Below, in pieces: positions 10,870 to 23,832 of a stretch of 64,000 nt of DNA. Source of the DNA: Datisca glomerata (Eukaryota; Streptophyta; Magnoliopsida; Cucurbitales; Datiscaceae); assembly GCA_003255025.1 (NCBI GenBank), contig QANY01008651.1, forward strand, positions 806,001-870,000, given 5' to 3'. The position numbers and the translations under genes are program-made. The notes below the pieces were generated by a model that was not told the origin of the DNA, searched no databases, and saw only the letters and a program-made list of their open reading frames with translations. The first letter of the stretch is position 1. Each line of letters opens with the position of its first letter.

Positions 10870-13050
10870 TCATCTACCAATCCTCATCATTCCACCTATT
10901 TCCAAAATATTAGTTATGGGAATATCGACGTCCGATGATTTTATCGTTTGAGTTTTGTCGTTATCACTTGTAATAACCTCATATTTGTACCTCCATGGTA
11001 CTGATCTTAAATCTTTGTAAAACAAATTCACCCGATATTTGGATCGTGATGGGCTCCGAAGCATAAGATGCAGTAATGCGAGTTGACATTTTCTCATATG
11101 TATTATGAGATGTTTTGGGACATAGGATGTCACTTAAAAATTTACTTCAGATGATTTTTTAGTTATCATGAGGATTAAAGAGTCATCTTGCAAGTATCCC
11201 ATTTCTCCTTTCTGACTTATGGTAAGTAATTTTGCATCCAACAACATTTGCACTTCCAATTTAAAACCACCACATTCTTTAATTGTATGGCCACTCACGT
11301 TCTCGTGAAACAAACAATCAAAGTCATGCCTATATTTTCCAAAAATCTCTTTGGCCTCTGAGAGCGTTGGGTAGACGTACCCCGCTTTAGAAAGAAAATG
11401 GAAAAGTATTTCCATTGATATGATCACATTTACCACATTCTTCTTATCATATGATAATGTTTCCTCAATTGTGTTTACATCAGGGTATCTATGATTTAGT
11501 AGAGGGTTGAAATTGACATACGAGTTTCCATTAGCCTTTTTGAAATTCAACGATCTAGCTTTGATCAATGTCTGCACACTACCCTTTAATGTCGTGTAAT
11601 TTTCAGTCGAATGTCCCACCGTCCCAACATAATAATCACATCGAGTAGTCAGATCATACCACCTTGAGTATGGTGGCAGAAGATGTTCATAGGGAATCAT
11701 CACCACCTTGATTATTATATATTAATTATGGTAAGAGCTCAGTATAAAACATGGGGATTGAATCATATTGGACAAACCGTTGATTATTTATATTTCCCAT
11801 TTGATTATTGATCAGTTTGACCAACACTTTTGTGGCTGGGTTGGCGGTTTTACGCGAGATCTTGAATTATTTTAAAATGTTGATTGCTGGGAATGTTAAT
11901 TCATTTCTTGTGATGGATATCCAAAATTGATATCATGCATGTCACCTTATTTTTGCTTTCATGGTAACCCTTTTTTTTCGGAGGACACTTCTGACACAGC
12001 TTCTGAAATTCTACCAATTTTATCCCATATTCAATTTTTTTTACCAATCACTATAATATCAGAAAAGTTTTTTGAAGCATTTTCAATCGTTCTATCGTAG
12101 AATGGGGACCACAAGGTACTGATGAACATTGCAGTCATTCTTTTTCTGATAAGACGGATTGCACCTGAACTGCTAATTCCCACCATATTTAAGTATATTT
12201 AACTTTAAGTAAACTTTTGTAACCTTTGTAGATCAAAACGATCAAGAGCCATGTTTATATTGTACTTTTCTTGTCTCTAGAAAGTGTTAGCTAAGTCTTT
12301 CCATCTCTGAATATGTTGACTATCTAACTGGATATACCAGCGAGATGAAACCCCCATCCAGACTGTCTTGGAAAAAATGGATCAACACCTTATCATCATG
12401 CGCGCATGCCGCCATTTTTCTACAATACATAATAAGGTGACTCCTTGAGCATATGCTACCATCATATTTTTCAAACTCAGATAGTTTGAATTTATGAGGG
12501 ATGGTTACATCTAGGACTAAGCACAATTGGTTTGCATCCATAGTATCATACGCAACCTCTCTTCTAGAAACTCCAACTTATCTCTCGCCAATGGATTTTT
12601 GCTTAGCTTGGTAACGGGCCTCTGCGCTTTTGAGTCATCAAAATCAAGTATAATGATTGGCTCATTATCATGTTCACTTCGCGAGGTGATATCTTGGTTG
12701 TGGTCAGGTGCCAGTGTTGAGGTGTTGTACCTAGTTATTATTGAATGCATAAATTCTTAGGGATTTGGTAACGGGTAGTGGTAGACATTTACCAGTATCG
12801 AAGGAGCACGCTGTAATTAGTCCACTTGATGACATTGGTAGGTTGGAAGTTGATCTTGTGATGATTGATCCCTTTACGGACTCTCGAAACACGCTTTTCC
12901 TTTACTAGAGTCGAGGAGTTCCAGGACTCTGGCCATTTGCTCTTTTAGCTCTGTGATTTCTTGTTTCATTTCCTCTCATGATTGCTCTTTTTCTTTCTCA
13001 TCCACAACTCTAGCTTGAGATCGTGTTTTCTTAGGATGGTGGAGGCGCAC
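10870..13050 (-). pseudogene. Gypsy gag remnant
   Basis: Minus-strand fragments in several frames. About 13050-12890 has a charged, coiled-coil-like N-terminus (EMKQEITELKEQMARVLELL). At 12541-12320 the retrotransposon Gag core reads HKFKLSEFEKYDGS, LIMYCRKMAACAHDDK and HFFQDSL. At 11706-11134 (190 codons) there is the downstream part with CDYYVGTVGHSTENY, a zinc-knuckle-like motif missing its last Cys. At 11133-10870 a further piece with DLRSVPWRYKYEV leads towards the protease. Gag would form the particle that packages element RNA. Multiple frameshifts separate the pieces. Confidence 0.75.
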
Positions 13051-13931
13051 AAGTGAGCTTTTTTATTTTTTTTTAAAACAAATAATTAAGCAATCTAGAT
13101 TAATGTATGCGTGAAAGAATGAATGAACTTACAATGCATGAAGGAAAGAATGGACGAATAATGCATGAAGCGAAGAATGAATCCTATAATGCATGAAGAA
13201 ATAATGAACTTATGGTGATTGAAATGGAGACAAATCGTGAATTGAAACAACTTAATGGATTATGCCAATGCTAATGCTGAAAAAATATGAAGAGAAAAAT
13301 ATCTTGCACTAAATTTTTTTATTTAACTTGTATGCTAAAATGGCAACACTACCAATATTGCATGGACTAATGAAAATGATAAATCTATAATGATGATGAT
13401 GATGATGATGATAAGGATGAGGATGAATATGATGATGATGATGGCTCATAAAAAATAGGACAGTTAAAAGATAACACAAAATAATTCAAAGTGTCATGTC
13501 CAGCACTTGGACGACCCTAGTATTAGTTTTCACTTGACCATATAATGGACTTTAAAGTTGTCTAGGTATGTGTAATCTAAACGGAGTAACATGGGCCCCT
13601 AAAACGGTATCCTGAAAGGGACGACTTGAGTGAGAACTTTCATGAGTCTGCACAAAAACTGTAATTCCACGAAGACATTCCACCACTCATTCTCACTAAT
13701 CATAAAAGGAAAGCTCGAGTAGGGGGCTAGTATATATGTGCAAAATTAGAAATTATGCAACGAAATATACACCATAAAAATAAACTATATACAACTACAA
13801 GCATGAATGAGAACAACAATGAATTGAATAAACAAACAAAAAGTCACAAAAAATATGATAAATTTTTGGCGTGACTTTCTATCGATCTAAAAATGGTTAA
13901 ACCGATTGCGTCCTAAGTGGAGTCAAATAGT
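13051..13931. other. Gypsy 5' leader with (TGA)n microsatellite
   Basis: Untranslated leader between the 5' LTR and gag of the minus-strand Gypsy element. It holds an (TGA)n microsatellite with interruptions at about 13389-13443 and short 'aatgcatgaag' repeats at about 13125-13195. The sequence immediately beside the LTR on the minus strand (TTTGACTCCACTTAGGACGC) is where a primer-binding site should lie. I could not match it to a tRNA. Confidence 0.5.
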
Positions 13932-16086
13932 TGTCGCAACGTGCTTGCGACGCGGAGCGGCGATTGAAAGATCATTTTAAAAAAGAAATTCAGAATCGCC
14001 ACCGTCATTTTAGGGCATGACTGGTCACCAAATTTTAAAAAATGAAAATTTTGGTCTACAAAAACTCAAAGTTGGTTCGAGAGTCATTTGTGTGTGAAGA
14101 ATGTATTAGCACCCCACAACCCTAACTATTAAAATAGTTACCAAATTCAATCAGACACTATCCAAATTATATTTAAAAGAAAGAAATAAATAAAAGTGAA
14201 AGAAATTTATTTTTGAATGACCAATTAGGTATGTTGTATCATAAAATGAGTCAAAATAAATGACCTTTAATAGGTGGTACAAAGACCATTAAAAATTTAT
14301 CATTTTTTATTTTTTTTATTTTTTTATTTTAAATCAAATCATTATTGGAGTTATTCTCGGTATCCCAAAAATAAATCCTCACCCTAGTAGACCTAGACAT
14401 AATTCGTCATAGGAATTTTAAAGTGAAAACTAAATAACAGAATCAATCAAATTTAAATTTAATTTATAAAGTTGTAATCTATACATATATATATGTTAAC
14501 TCTAATGATAATGGAATGGGAAAAGAATCACATTATAAGTATGATAATATGTCAATGATATATAAATAAATAAGAAATAAGAAAACAGTAACTATTAGAA
14601 GAAAGAGTAAAAAAGGAAAAGTTAAAAAAATGATGAAAAATGTGACAAATTTAAAGAAAATTTGAATTGTTGAAAAAGAATATATAGAACATGTAAATAA
14701 ATTGCATGAAAAAGATGTGAAATGAAGCAAATATAAAATATATGTATATTTACAAAATTAAATCAAAAGAAAAAGAAAAAATTTAAAAATGGGGTTGGGG
14801 GACAAAGCTGTGGCTACAACAACCACAACTTTGTCTTGGCAGAGGGTTGCAAACCCTATGTCCTATAGAGGGTTGCAGCAACCATTTGTCCTACGGAGGG
14901 TTGTAGCAACCATATGTCCTAAACTATAAACCTTAAACCCTCTGTACTAACAAAAGATTGCTCTAATCATATGTTGCTCGCCACTCCCTTTTTTTAAAAT
15001 TTTATTTTTGTCATAATATAATACAATTATGGCTTTATAAATAAATCAAGATTAAATCCTTTATGTACAGATAAATATGATATATGTAAATGTTTAACTT
15101 CATAAAATAGTATATATATATATATATATATATAATTGGTATAAGTATATCATTTTTTACTATATAGTCTATTGGTTACCATTATATTCTTTTCTTGAAT
15201 CATTGCTATTCCAATAGCAAAGAAAGATTACGGACAGTAACGAGTTCAACCGAGTGTCGCAAAAAAAACTATAAATCTAAAAAAAATCAACTAGTGGGAA
15301 TATTAAAAAAAGTTTCGAAGCTTTAATATTTTCATAACATTTATCCATATAGATGTTTAACGCTCTACATGGTATTTTATGTATTTTTATATATGAGAAA
15401 TTATCATAGGAGATTTTTTTTCATAAAGGGTTAATTCACATTGAGTTGATTTGCGCACCCTCAAAATATTTTATCACCATCCTCATTGAGTGAGTTGATG
15501 ACAAAGTATATCTCATTTGTAAATTTTTAAGGGGAAAATCATCAATGCATTGAAATAAAACTCAAGATTAAAAGTAAAAAATAGACAAATACTTCTACTT
15601 TTACTTATGGAAAGGAGAAAATATACAGTACATGAGCATAAATGAGACAGGATGAAGAAACAATGAACAATATATCTTTTAGCTAAGATGCAAGAAATTT
15701 AAACTACCTTAAGAAAAAAAAATGAAATAATATGAATAATAATAGATGATATTATTCACACTTTCTCTCTCTAAAAAGACATTTTTTCTCTCTCCAAAAG
15801 ACATACTCTCTTTCTCTCTCCAAATGACTTCCTCTCTTTCTCTCTCCAAAAGATCTCTTCTTCAAGTGAAGACCTCCTCCTTATTTATAGACAAAGTTAA
15901 GGCTTCCCTTTTTAATTCTAGTCTTTATGCTCCTTTTATTCGGTCTTTGGACTTTTTTTCTTATTTTTTTAGTTTTTGGGCTACTTTTTATTTTAGGCAT
16001 GGGTTTTATATAGTCTTAGGCTAGTATCTGGGCCAATAAACAAAATGTGTATATTCAAAGTATAGGATCAGATAAAATACAATATT
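13932..16086 (-). repeat. Gypsy LTR copy C (5' LTR of the element)
   Basis: Begins TGTCGCAACGTGC on the plus strand and is collinear with 707-2854, sharing the Tat-like block, the GGGTTGC/GCAACC dyads (three imperfect 33-bp copies at about 14840-14920), a (TA)n run near 15115-15135 and a CT-rich segment near 15760-15860. The TATCTACA terminus is lost. It adjoins the gag side of the element, so it is the 5' LTR. Confidence 0.75.
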
Positions 16087-16240
16087 AATAAGCCTTAAAA
16101 TCTTGGTGCTCTATAGATATTTCACGACCTTCTTGGTTGCAATCCAAGAACATTTACTACAAAAGAAATACAGATCTTACATAATCCATATAAGTTCCTA
16201 AATCATCTAGATCAAGGGAAGGAAGATTCTCAGTTTTAAC
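16087..16240 (-). other. Shared coding-like flank, copy 2
   Basis: Homologous to 2890-3040. Read on the minus strand it begins (continuing from about 16330) with a run like RIIVERLVKTENLPSL, then DLDDLGTYMDYVRSVF, before stops. The extra upstream residues keep the same frame, which supports an originally coding fragment. I do not recognise the protein. Confidence 0.45.
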
Positions 16241-16539
16241 TAATCTTTCAACTATTATTCTTAAGATATGCCCTAATGCTTATGCAACAATAATGATGAC
16301 AATACTTTTCTTAATATTAAAAAGAATTCATGGCGGACAAGGATAATTTGTAAAGTCTTTTGGAGTAAAAAAAATTGCCAATAATTTTAGGATTAAACAA
16401 AATGTCTACTTTTTATTCTCAAAATGAAAATAATATCCACTTCGTCAAGTGACGATAATTAAATTAAATTTCTATTGAAGTAAAGTACATAAAAGGTATT
16501 ATTTAAAACAAGTCGGAAAATCGTTTTGTTCCCTCATAG
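16241..16539. other. AT-rich intergenic stretch
   Basis: I see no gene or repeat here beyond the possible upstream extension (16241-16330) of the coding-like flank. Confidence 0.5.
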
Positions 16540-17440
16540 GAAAGTCATTTTGTTCCCTCATAGGATACTTCAACTTCAATTTCCTTTCCAACTTCAAGTT
16601 TGGACTACTTGCACATGGCTTCCTTAAGTCCCTTAGACCCTTATTCCTTGTTTTTCTTCTCTATCCAAAACATAAACTTACGAATTCAGCTTTCTTGTGG
16701 CTCTTCTTATTGCAAAAGTAACACCCCAAGTCACTTCCTTTCCCTTTGAAGTCTCCTCCATTCTAGCCATTCTCAACCCGTTTTACATCCTTGTCTTTCA
16801 TAGAAACATGATCTTAAACTTTTTAAATTTCACTTGTCCTTCCTTGTTGGGCTTAAGTTGATAAATGAAATGAGTAGATTCACCCTTCTCTCTTTTTAGT
16901 TTGTCCTCCTCAATAACACACTTAGAAATCAAATCATTCACACCCCACGTTTGGTCAAGAGTGATATATGTTGTTTTGATTTGGCTGAGCATAGATAGAA
17001 GAGAATTGAGACCATGATGAATAATAAGACATTAGCTAGAGAAATATTGTGACGTCCAGCTTGGTTTGACATGAAACACTTTCACAATGAAATCTCTCAC
17101 ACCTTTAATTTCATCGTTCTTGATACATATAAGTACGTTCATCAAATTTTCAACCTCAGCTTTATCTAACTTCAGGTACTTTTAACACACAGTAGTGAAA
17201 ACTTGTTTGGCCTTACTTGGCTCTCGTAGTAGACTACTTCGAAGGTGTTCAACAATTGACATTTTCATAGTTATGAGATTAAGGCGGTTAGACTTTGGCA
17301 CATTGACTCTTTTGATCAACATCACTTTCTGCACTGAGTGGTGCAGGCTCATCCTCACACAAAGCCAAATCCATGTCTATGATTCCTAAGAAAAACTCCA
17401 CATCTTGCTTTCATTTCCTAAAATTTGAATCAATCAGTAG
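16540..17440 (-). pseudogene. Copia gag remnant
   Basis: Minus-strand reading. Near 17390-17310 it has DMDLALCEDEPAPLS, typical of the start of Copia Gag. At 16992-16798 an open piece includes GVNDLISKCVIEEDKLK and FKKFKIMF, matching the UBN2-type Gag core. Near 16740-16690 a zinc-knuckle reads CYFCNKKSHKKAEF, in which the last Cys of CX2CX4HX4C has become Phe. Many stops are present. No LTR or pol was found next to it, so this is an isolated fragment. Confidence 0.65.
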
Positions 17441-17467
17441 TTGGATGGTAGCATTGGCCGAAATATG

Positions 17468-17514
17468 GTAAATAATTTATTTACCACTGTGACTTTCGTA
17501 AATAAATTATTTAC
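17468..17514. repeat. 17-bp perfect inverted repeat with 13-base loop
   Basis: GTAAATAATTTATTTAC at 17468-17484 and its exact reverse complement at 17498-17514, separated by 13 bases. It lies just upstream (minus-strand sense) of the Copia gag remnant. Confidence 0.85.
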
Positions 17515-17529
17515 TAGGTCCTATTTTGC

Positions 17530-18632
17530 CATTTTTGCAAATAAAAAACTTTTTGGCTATTTTTGCAACTCCATCCCGAAATATATGTTTTTCTACTATT
17601 TTTCCTAATTTGTTAACATCTTCTCATCACAAAAAAAATTCAATATAACTATCATTAAGAATTATAACGACCGAACTACATTAGTACTAAACAACCATAA
17701 CAGTTCTTAACCAAAATCCTTTGAATGAGAACAAAAATCACCCCATTTACAGTCATTACATATTGTAACTGTACATATACACAAATATTCGTGTGATCGT
17801 TTCAAATGAAGTATGCCACCAAAACACTTCTAAAAAATCAACGACAAATCAAAGTTTTTAAGCAACAACAAAATCACAGTTTATATTATCAAGTTAAACT
17901 TATTAACTAAAGGTCGAGATTATAAAATACTTGTTTTGATCTAAGAAGACAAATTGTCCATACAATTTGAATTTGTATAATAAATAGACCTAGATTAGCA
18001 CATAATCAATTCGAGCACGATGAACCTACCACATTTTTTATTGTGAAAAATATGACAACTCAATACGTGATTTGAATAATAACTCAAAGCAAATTATGAT
18101 TTAACGTTTAATTACTCAACAATCATTCATAGTATGCATAAGTTAATTACAATGACAGCATAGCTAGGTAGCAATTATGTATTTTAATAAATATACATTT
18201 TTATCTCTCATAAACGTATACTTAAACAGCATAAATTCTAAAGCATCAAACACCTATGGATCTTAACATGTCTCAAAAACATTAACACATGAATAGGATG
18301 TGTATCATCAATTAAGTTACCCTGAGATTCTCAATTTCAAATGAAGCTAATTTAATAACTTAATAGCTAAGAAGTAATTTTCTCTTAGCACATTTTCAAA
18401 AATTGATGTCATAATTTATTATATTATTTACTACCATAATCTTGTAACTGTTACAATATAATAAGTTAACTCAAATTAGCATTCAATTGTTTTAACTTAA
18501 TAATAAATACACAAGATTATAATACTCCATAATAGATCTTGAAACCGCTACTAATAAATAGTTGTTGTTATCATTTTTTAAAAGTTTGATTCACATTCAG
18601 CCAAAGATTGTCATCACAAAAGTATTGGATCG
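17530..18632. other. AT-rich intergenic stretch
   Basis: Strongly AT-rich sequence with no open frame or motif I recognise. Confidence 0.6.
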
Positions 18633-18944
18633 TATAAGAAAGACAATTGATACACAAAGTATCTAAAATAAGTTAGCTAATATATTGAATTCTGTAAAAA
18701 TTACAGTACCTATTCCACCATTACAGAGCTATAAAAAGCTTACAGAAGGAAGAAAGAGAAAGGGAGAAAGAATAATTCAGTTAGGGAAAAATCCTAATGC
18801 ACCAATCAGCAAACACCCTAGAGAATATTCTCCCTAACCATATTAAGACACATTGCAATCATTCACGTTGTCAAGTGTCGTATCATTAAAGGAAACACAC
18901 TAAAAAATAATTTGGCTAGGAGAGAGATAAATTATGAGTTAATA
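18633..18944 (-). repeat. Copia 3' LTR (312 bp)
   Basis: Collinear with 23521-23832 over its whole length. It runs from TATAAGAAAGA to GTTAATA on the plus strand. It is followed at 18945 by 'tcccccctcaa', which on the minus strand is the polypurine tract TTGAGGGGGGA. Confidence 0.88.
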
Positions 18945-18968
18945 TCCCCCCTCAAGATAAAGGAGGTT

Positions 18969-21900
18969 TTAGCCATGTTTAACTTGAAGTTGAGATGAAG
19001 AAGGAGGTTGAGTGACAGTGAGTTTTGCCTTGAGAAACTGAAACTTGTCTTTAGTGAGGACCTTGGTTAAGATGTCTGTTGTTTGATCATATGAAGGGAC
19101 ATAGAGAACCTGGAGGAACTTGGAGAGAACTTGATCCCGGATGAAGTGATGGTCAATCTCTATATGTTTGGAGAGAGCATGAATGATTGGATTAGTGGCT
19201 AAGGTAGCAGCTCCAAGGTTGTCACACCATATAGTAGTAGGAAGTAAGTGAGAGACACAAAGTTCATGAAGAAGGGACCGAAGCCAAAGTAATTCAGCTA
19301 TAATGTTTGCAAGGGCCCCGTACTCAAACTTTGCGCTGTACCTGGAGACCAAATTGTGCTTCTTGGATGACCAAGAAATGGTAGAATGACCAAGATAGAT
19401 AGCATGCTCTCATGTACTTTTTTTGTCATCAGGATTACTAGCCCAATCCGCATCCAAATAAACTTGGAGACGTTGGAAGCTGGAAATAGAGTTAAACCTT
19501 CTGAGATATTACCTTTGAGGTACCTGGGGATTCTCTTACAAGCTTTCCAGTGATCAATGGTAGGGCTGTGTAGAAATTGGCTTAATCTGTTGACAATGAA
19601 GGAAATTTATGGTCTAATGATGGTGAGGTATTGAAGGGCACTAATTGTGCTTCTAAACAACTTAATATCAGATAGAGGTTCCCCATCATGAGCAGTCAGC
19701 TTTAGTAGGTAGACTTGTACGAGTAGAACTTAGTTTAGCCCCATCCATTTTAGTTCTGTGAAGAAGGTCAGTAATGTAGTTTATCTGGGAAAGATGCAAA
19801 GCAGATGGTGTCCGTGTAACCTATATGCCTAGAAAATAATACAGTGGCCCAAGATCTTTGAGAGCAAACTTTTTATGCAGATTGACAATGAACTATTTGA
19901 TTAGAGAAGCATTGTTCCATGTGACTAATATATCATCTACATAGATCAAGATGTAAAAAATGAGGTGCCTTGCTGGAGAATAAACAGAGAAGCATCTGAT
20001 TTAGCATGCATAAAACCCCCACTGCAATAGGGCATGCCTCAGCCTGTCAAACCAAGCCTTAAGTGCTTGTTTCAAGCCATAAAGAGCTTTCTTAAGTCTA
20101 CAAACATGATCTGATTTAGAAGCATCAATGAACCCCTCAGGTTGTTTCATAAACACTGCCTCTTCAAGAACTCAATCGAGAAAAGCATTGTTGATGTCAA
20201 GCTATCTTATAGGCCAGTTGAATGTTAGAGCCAAATTGAGAATCGTCTTAATTGTGCTATGCTTAACTACTGGACTGAACGTTTCATTATAATCAATCCC
20301 TGGGTTTTGATGAAAACCCTTTGCAACTAACCTGGCCTTAACACTTTCAACAGTTCCATTAGCATGCAACTTGACCCTATACACCCACTTATTTCCTATA
20401 AGGTTCATAGATGGGGAGAAAGGAACCAAATCCCATGTATCATTCTTAAGAACTGTCTGGTACTCCTCATTCATAGCTTGTAATCATAAGGAAATTAGAA
20501 GAGCTTGTTTAGTGGACAATGGCTATTGAGGTACAGAGGAAGGTGGAGTGGGATATTTGGTGCTGAGATAGAGTTTAGGTTTGAGAGAGCCAGTCTTGGT
20601 TCTTATTATCATGGGGTGAGTTGATAAGAGAGGTTTGGGAACATGTGGGAGAGTTAGGGTAGGATGTTTAATTAGGTTGAGTGTTTGAGAGGTTGCTTTA
20701 GTGGTGATGGATTTAGAAAGAGACTTTGAGATATCTGGTGGACTGGGTGAGGCTGGTGAGACAAAGGTAGGTGAAATAGGTAAGGGAGGAGATTGAGAGA
20801 GTCTTACCCCATTAGATGCATGAGGATAAGTTTCCTATTGCAGAGTACCTGTTTGTAGTGAAGAAGCACCTCGGCATGCACTTGATATAGGAAAAAAGGG
20901 TAAAGGAGTAGAGGACAGTGTGACAGATGGAGAATTATGCATAGAATGAGTAAAACTAAAGTTAATTAGAAAAGGGAATTCTGACTCATTAAACAGAACA
21001 TGTATAAATATATAGTCTACCTGAACTGTGAAGACATTTGTAACCTTTGTGAATAGGATAGTAGCCTAAAAACACACAGATAGAGGATCCAAATTGAAGT
21101 TTATGAGTGTTGTAGGATCTGAGATAGGGATAACAGGAGCAACCAAGCACCCTTAATGTGGAGTAATCAGGTTTTTGTTTAAACAGGACTTCATAAGGTG
21201 ACTTATGACCAAGAGTTGGTGTTAGTAGTCTATTAGTGAGATAAGTTGAACATTGAAAGGCTTCCCACCAGTATTTTAAGGGAAGAGAGGCTTGGGCAAG
21301 CAAGGTCAGCCAGTTTCTGTGATTTGTCTGTGTTTTCTCTCAGCATTCCCATTTTGTTGAAGACTGTGTGGGCAACGATGTCTCACTATTATGCCCTTTG
21401 ATTCTAGGTATGATTTGAAAGGTCTATACTCCCTTCCCTAGTCTGTTTGGACAGTTTTAATGGGAAGGTTAAACAGTTTTTCTGCCATAATTTGGAACAG
21501 GATGAAGATATCATAAATCTTAGGGGATAAATCCATGGAAATTTACTGAAAGCATTTATAAAGTGTGTGTAATACTTAAACCCTTCCCTTGAAGTTGTGG
21601 CAGCAGGGCCCCATATATCAGTGTAAACAAGTTCAAAGGGTTGTGTGGTGATGGTTTGAGATAAGGGAAAGGTAGTGCATGAATTTTCCCATGTTTACAA
21701 GCATCACAGAAAAATAATTTATCGTTGAGAGTGATGTTTTAAATTCTTTTGAAACATGATGTAAAATTCTATATGAAGGACGACCTAACCTCATGTGCCA
21801 AAGTTTAATAATAGCGAGAGGAGAGATGTCAATATCAGAACTAGATAAAAAACCATTTGTATTCATTGAGTTGATGACAAGAGTACACTTCTTAGAATTA

Positions 21901-23493
21901 AAAATCAACCTAAAGTTTTCACTAGTAGATCTAATGGTACTTAAAGGCCTAGTAACATGTTGACTAAGATTGACAGTATAAAAATGAGGGAAGTTTGAGA
22001 CTAGAGTGCAAGCCAGTGTAGCAAACTTCCTATTGGCAGGTATTTGCAGTTGGTACAAGCCATCCTTAAGTATCTCTTGAAGAAAGACTCTTCATGTTTG
22101 CTTGGCCATCACAAAACAAAACTTGTCATGAAATTCCAAGTAAACATTATTATCACGGGTTAGTTTAGAGAAACTAACAAGGTTTTTTGTGATTTTTGGT
22201 GCACACAAAACAAATTTAAGCTTTAATGGTGTGTGAGTGGTTTTGAGGGTTGTTGTGCCTATATGAGTGATAGGAAGAAGAGAACCATTATCCACTGCAA
22301 GTCTATCTGGTCCTATGTATTTAGAGGTAATGCTCATGTTACTGAAATCAGGAGTGACATGATTGTTGGCTCCACTATCTACACACCAAGAAGAATCAAC
22401 AATGGATTTTGGACTAACATTAAAGGCAGCAGGTGAGACTGGATAGTTTTGATGTATTTGGTTCTGTTGCTATTGAAAGTTTGGGTTGGGATTTTTGTCA
22501 AACCTGTAATAAAATATGTTGGCACCATGTCGAGGTTTGCCACAAACCTGACAAATCAATATGTTGCCAAACCTTCCAGATCTGCCACAACGTCTTCCTC
22601 CTCTATTTTTAAAAAATCTACCCTCATTGCCTGACTGATTTTGGTTTCTATTGTTGGAGTAATTCTAATTGTAGTTTCCTTGATTTCCATATTGACTCTT
22701 CTTTCTAAACTGATCAGAAGTGGTTATGTTGGCAGTAGCTTTCAAGACTAAGGAGTTAGAGGCATTAAATTTTTCTAGACTATTTTCATGATTCCAGAGA
22801 TTGGACATCCTCAAAGCTCATGCTGGTAACTCTGGAATTAATGTTCACTACTACCAAGTCATACTCGAGCCCAATACCATATAAGATATACAGAATAAGG
22901 TCTTCTTCTTGAACAAATTGACTTGTGGTGACAAGAGAGTCTACTAGTGACCTCACATAATCATAATATTCTGAGATAGGCTTGGTGTCTTTGGTGGCTT
23001 CTTGGAGCTTTCCTTTCAGATACATCAAACGAGCTCTCGAGGAGCTAGCAAAGTTTCTTTCTAGTTAGTTCCAAACCTCACTAAAGGTTCTGTAGTTAAT
23101 AACATAACCGAGCACTCCCTCTATCATGGAAGCTTTTAACTAGCTTAATAAAAGTTGGTCACATCTTACCCAGGTTTTATAATCTAGATTCAACTCTCCA
23201 TTTTCATTGTATTTGGGTGAGCATACACTTTCACCAAATAAAACATCATCTAAACCATGTCCTACTATAGCAGGGATAACTCAAGACTTACAGAGTAAAA
23301 CATTGCTCCTATCAAGTTTAATGGACAGAGATGAGTTAAATTAACTCGAGAACTTATTACCTCCTTGAGCTAAAGTTTCTGGGTTTTGTGCAGGAGTAGG
23401 TTCATTTGCAGGTGCAGTGGTTCGAGTGTTGGTTGTTGCCCCGCCATTGTTGGTTGTTGTAGTGTCATTGCTCGAATTTGGTGTGTTGCTCAT
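18969..23493 (-). pseudogene. Copia gag-pol polyprotein, broken
   Basis: The first ATG is at 23493 (MSNTPNSSNDTTTTNN), just downstream of the primer site. Gag: UBN2-type segment at 23028-22786. Zinc knuckle near 22550 reads CQVCGKPRHGANIF, with the final Cys changed to Phe. Protease near 22400-22100 begins VDSGANNHVTPDF, with the D-S-G active site kept. GAG-pre-integrase at 22058-21633 contains LWHMRLGRPSYRILHH. The integrase is in pieces down to about 20990 (PYEVLFKQKPDYSTLRVLGC). Reverse transcriptase at 20474-20202 has NKWVYRVK and KARLVAKGFHQ; the YVDD box is near 19940. RNase H at 19352-18969 contains WCDNLGAATLATNPI and ends at a stop at 18971-18969. Stops and frameshifts separate the parts. 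Confidence 0.88.
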
Positions 23494-23508
23494 GACTTTT
23501 GTCTTATG

Positions 23509-23520
23509 GCTCTGATACCA
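23509..23520 (-). other. Primer-binding site (initiator tRNA-Met)
   Basis: TGGTATCAGAGC read on the minus strand, directly adjoining the 5' LTR of the Copia element. This 12-base match to the tRNA-iMet 3' end is the standard minus-strand DNA priming site in plant Copia elements. Confidence 0.9.
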
Positions 23521-23832
23521 TATAAGAAAGATGATTGATACAGAAAGTATATAAAAGCAGTAAGCTTATGTATTGAATTATGTAAAAGTTACAATACTTA
23601 TTCCATCATTACAGAGCTATAAAAAGCTTACAGAAGGAAGAGAGAGAAAGAGAGAGAGAGTAATTCAGTTAGGGCAAAATCATAATGCACCAATAAGCAA
23701 GCACCCTAGAGAATATTCTCCCTAACCATATTAAGACTCATTGCAATCATTCAGGCTGCCGAGTATCGTATCATTAGAGGAAACACACTAAAATAGAATC
23801 TGACTAGGAGAGAGACAAATTATGAGCTAATA
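23521..23832 (-). repeat. Copia 5' LTR (312 bp)
   Basis: Partner of 18633-18944, same length, with scattered substitutions showing an old insertion. It contains a GAGA-rich block near 23640-23660. Confidence 0.88.

Larger units (their letters stand above)
3041..16086 (-). mobile_element. Degenerate Gypsy (Tat-like) LTR retrotransposon
   Basis: Minus-strand element of about 13 kb: 5' LTR at 13932-16086, gag at about 13050-10870, aspartic protease at about 10558-10259, reverse transcriptase at about 8760-8150, RNase H at about 7900-7170, integrase at about 6940-5920, a tandem-repeat spacer at 4408-5035, and a partial 3' LTR at 3041-4265. The domain order gag-PR-RT-RH-INT is that of Gypsy. Long LTRs, the aspartic-protease form VLIDNDSPINVM and the gag signature LIMYCRKMA are, from my knowledge of the group, typical of plant Tat-type elements. 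All domains carry frameshifts or stops, so this copy is dead. I could not identify a target-site duplication. Confidence 0.8.
18633..23832 (-). mobile_element. Copia LTR retrotransposon, near complete but decayed
   Basis: A 5.2-kb minus-strand element. Two 312-bp LTRs (18633-18944 and 23521-23832) flank an internal region. Next to the 5' LTR at 23520-23509 is TGGTATCAGAGC, complementary to the 3' end of initiator tRNA-Met, the classic Copia primer-binding site. The polypurine tract TTGAGGGGGGA sits beside the 3' LTR. Domain order gag-PR-INT-RT-RH confirms Copia. I could not find a convincing target-site duplication. Confidence 0.9.
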
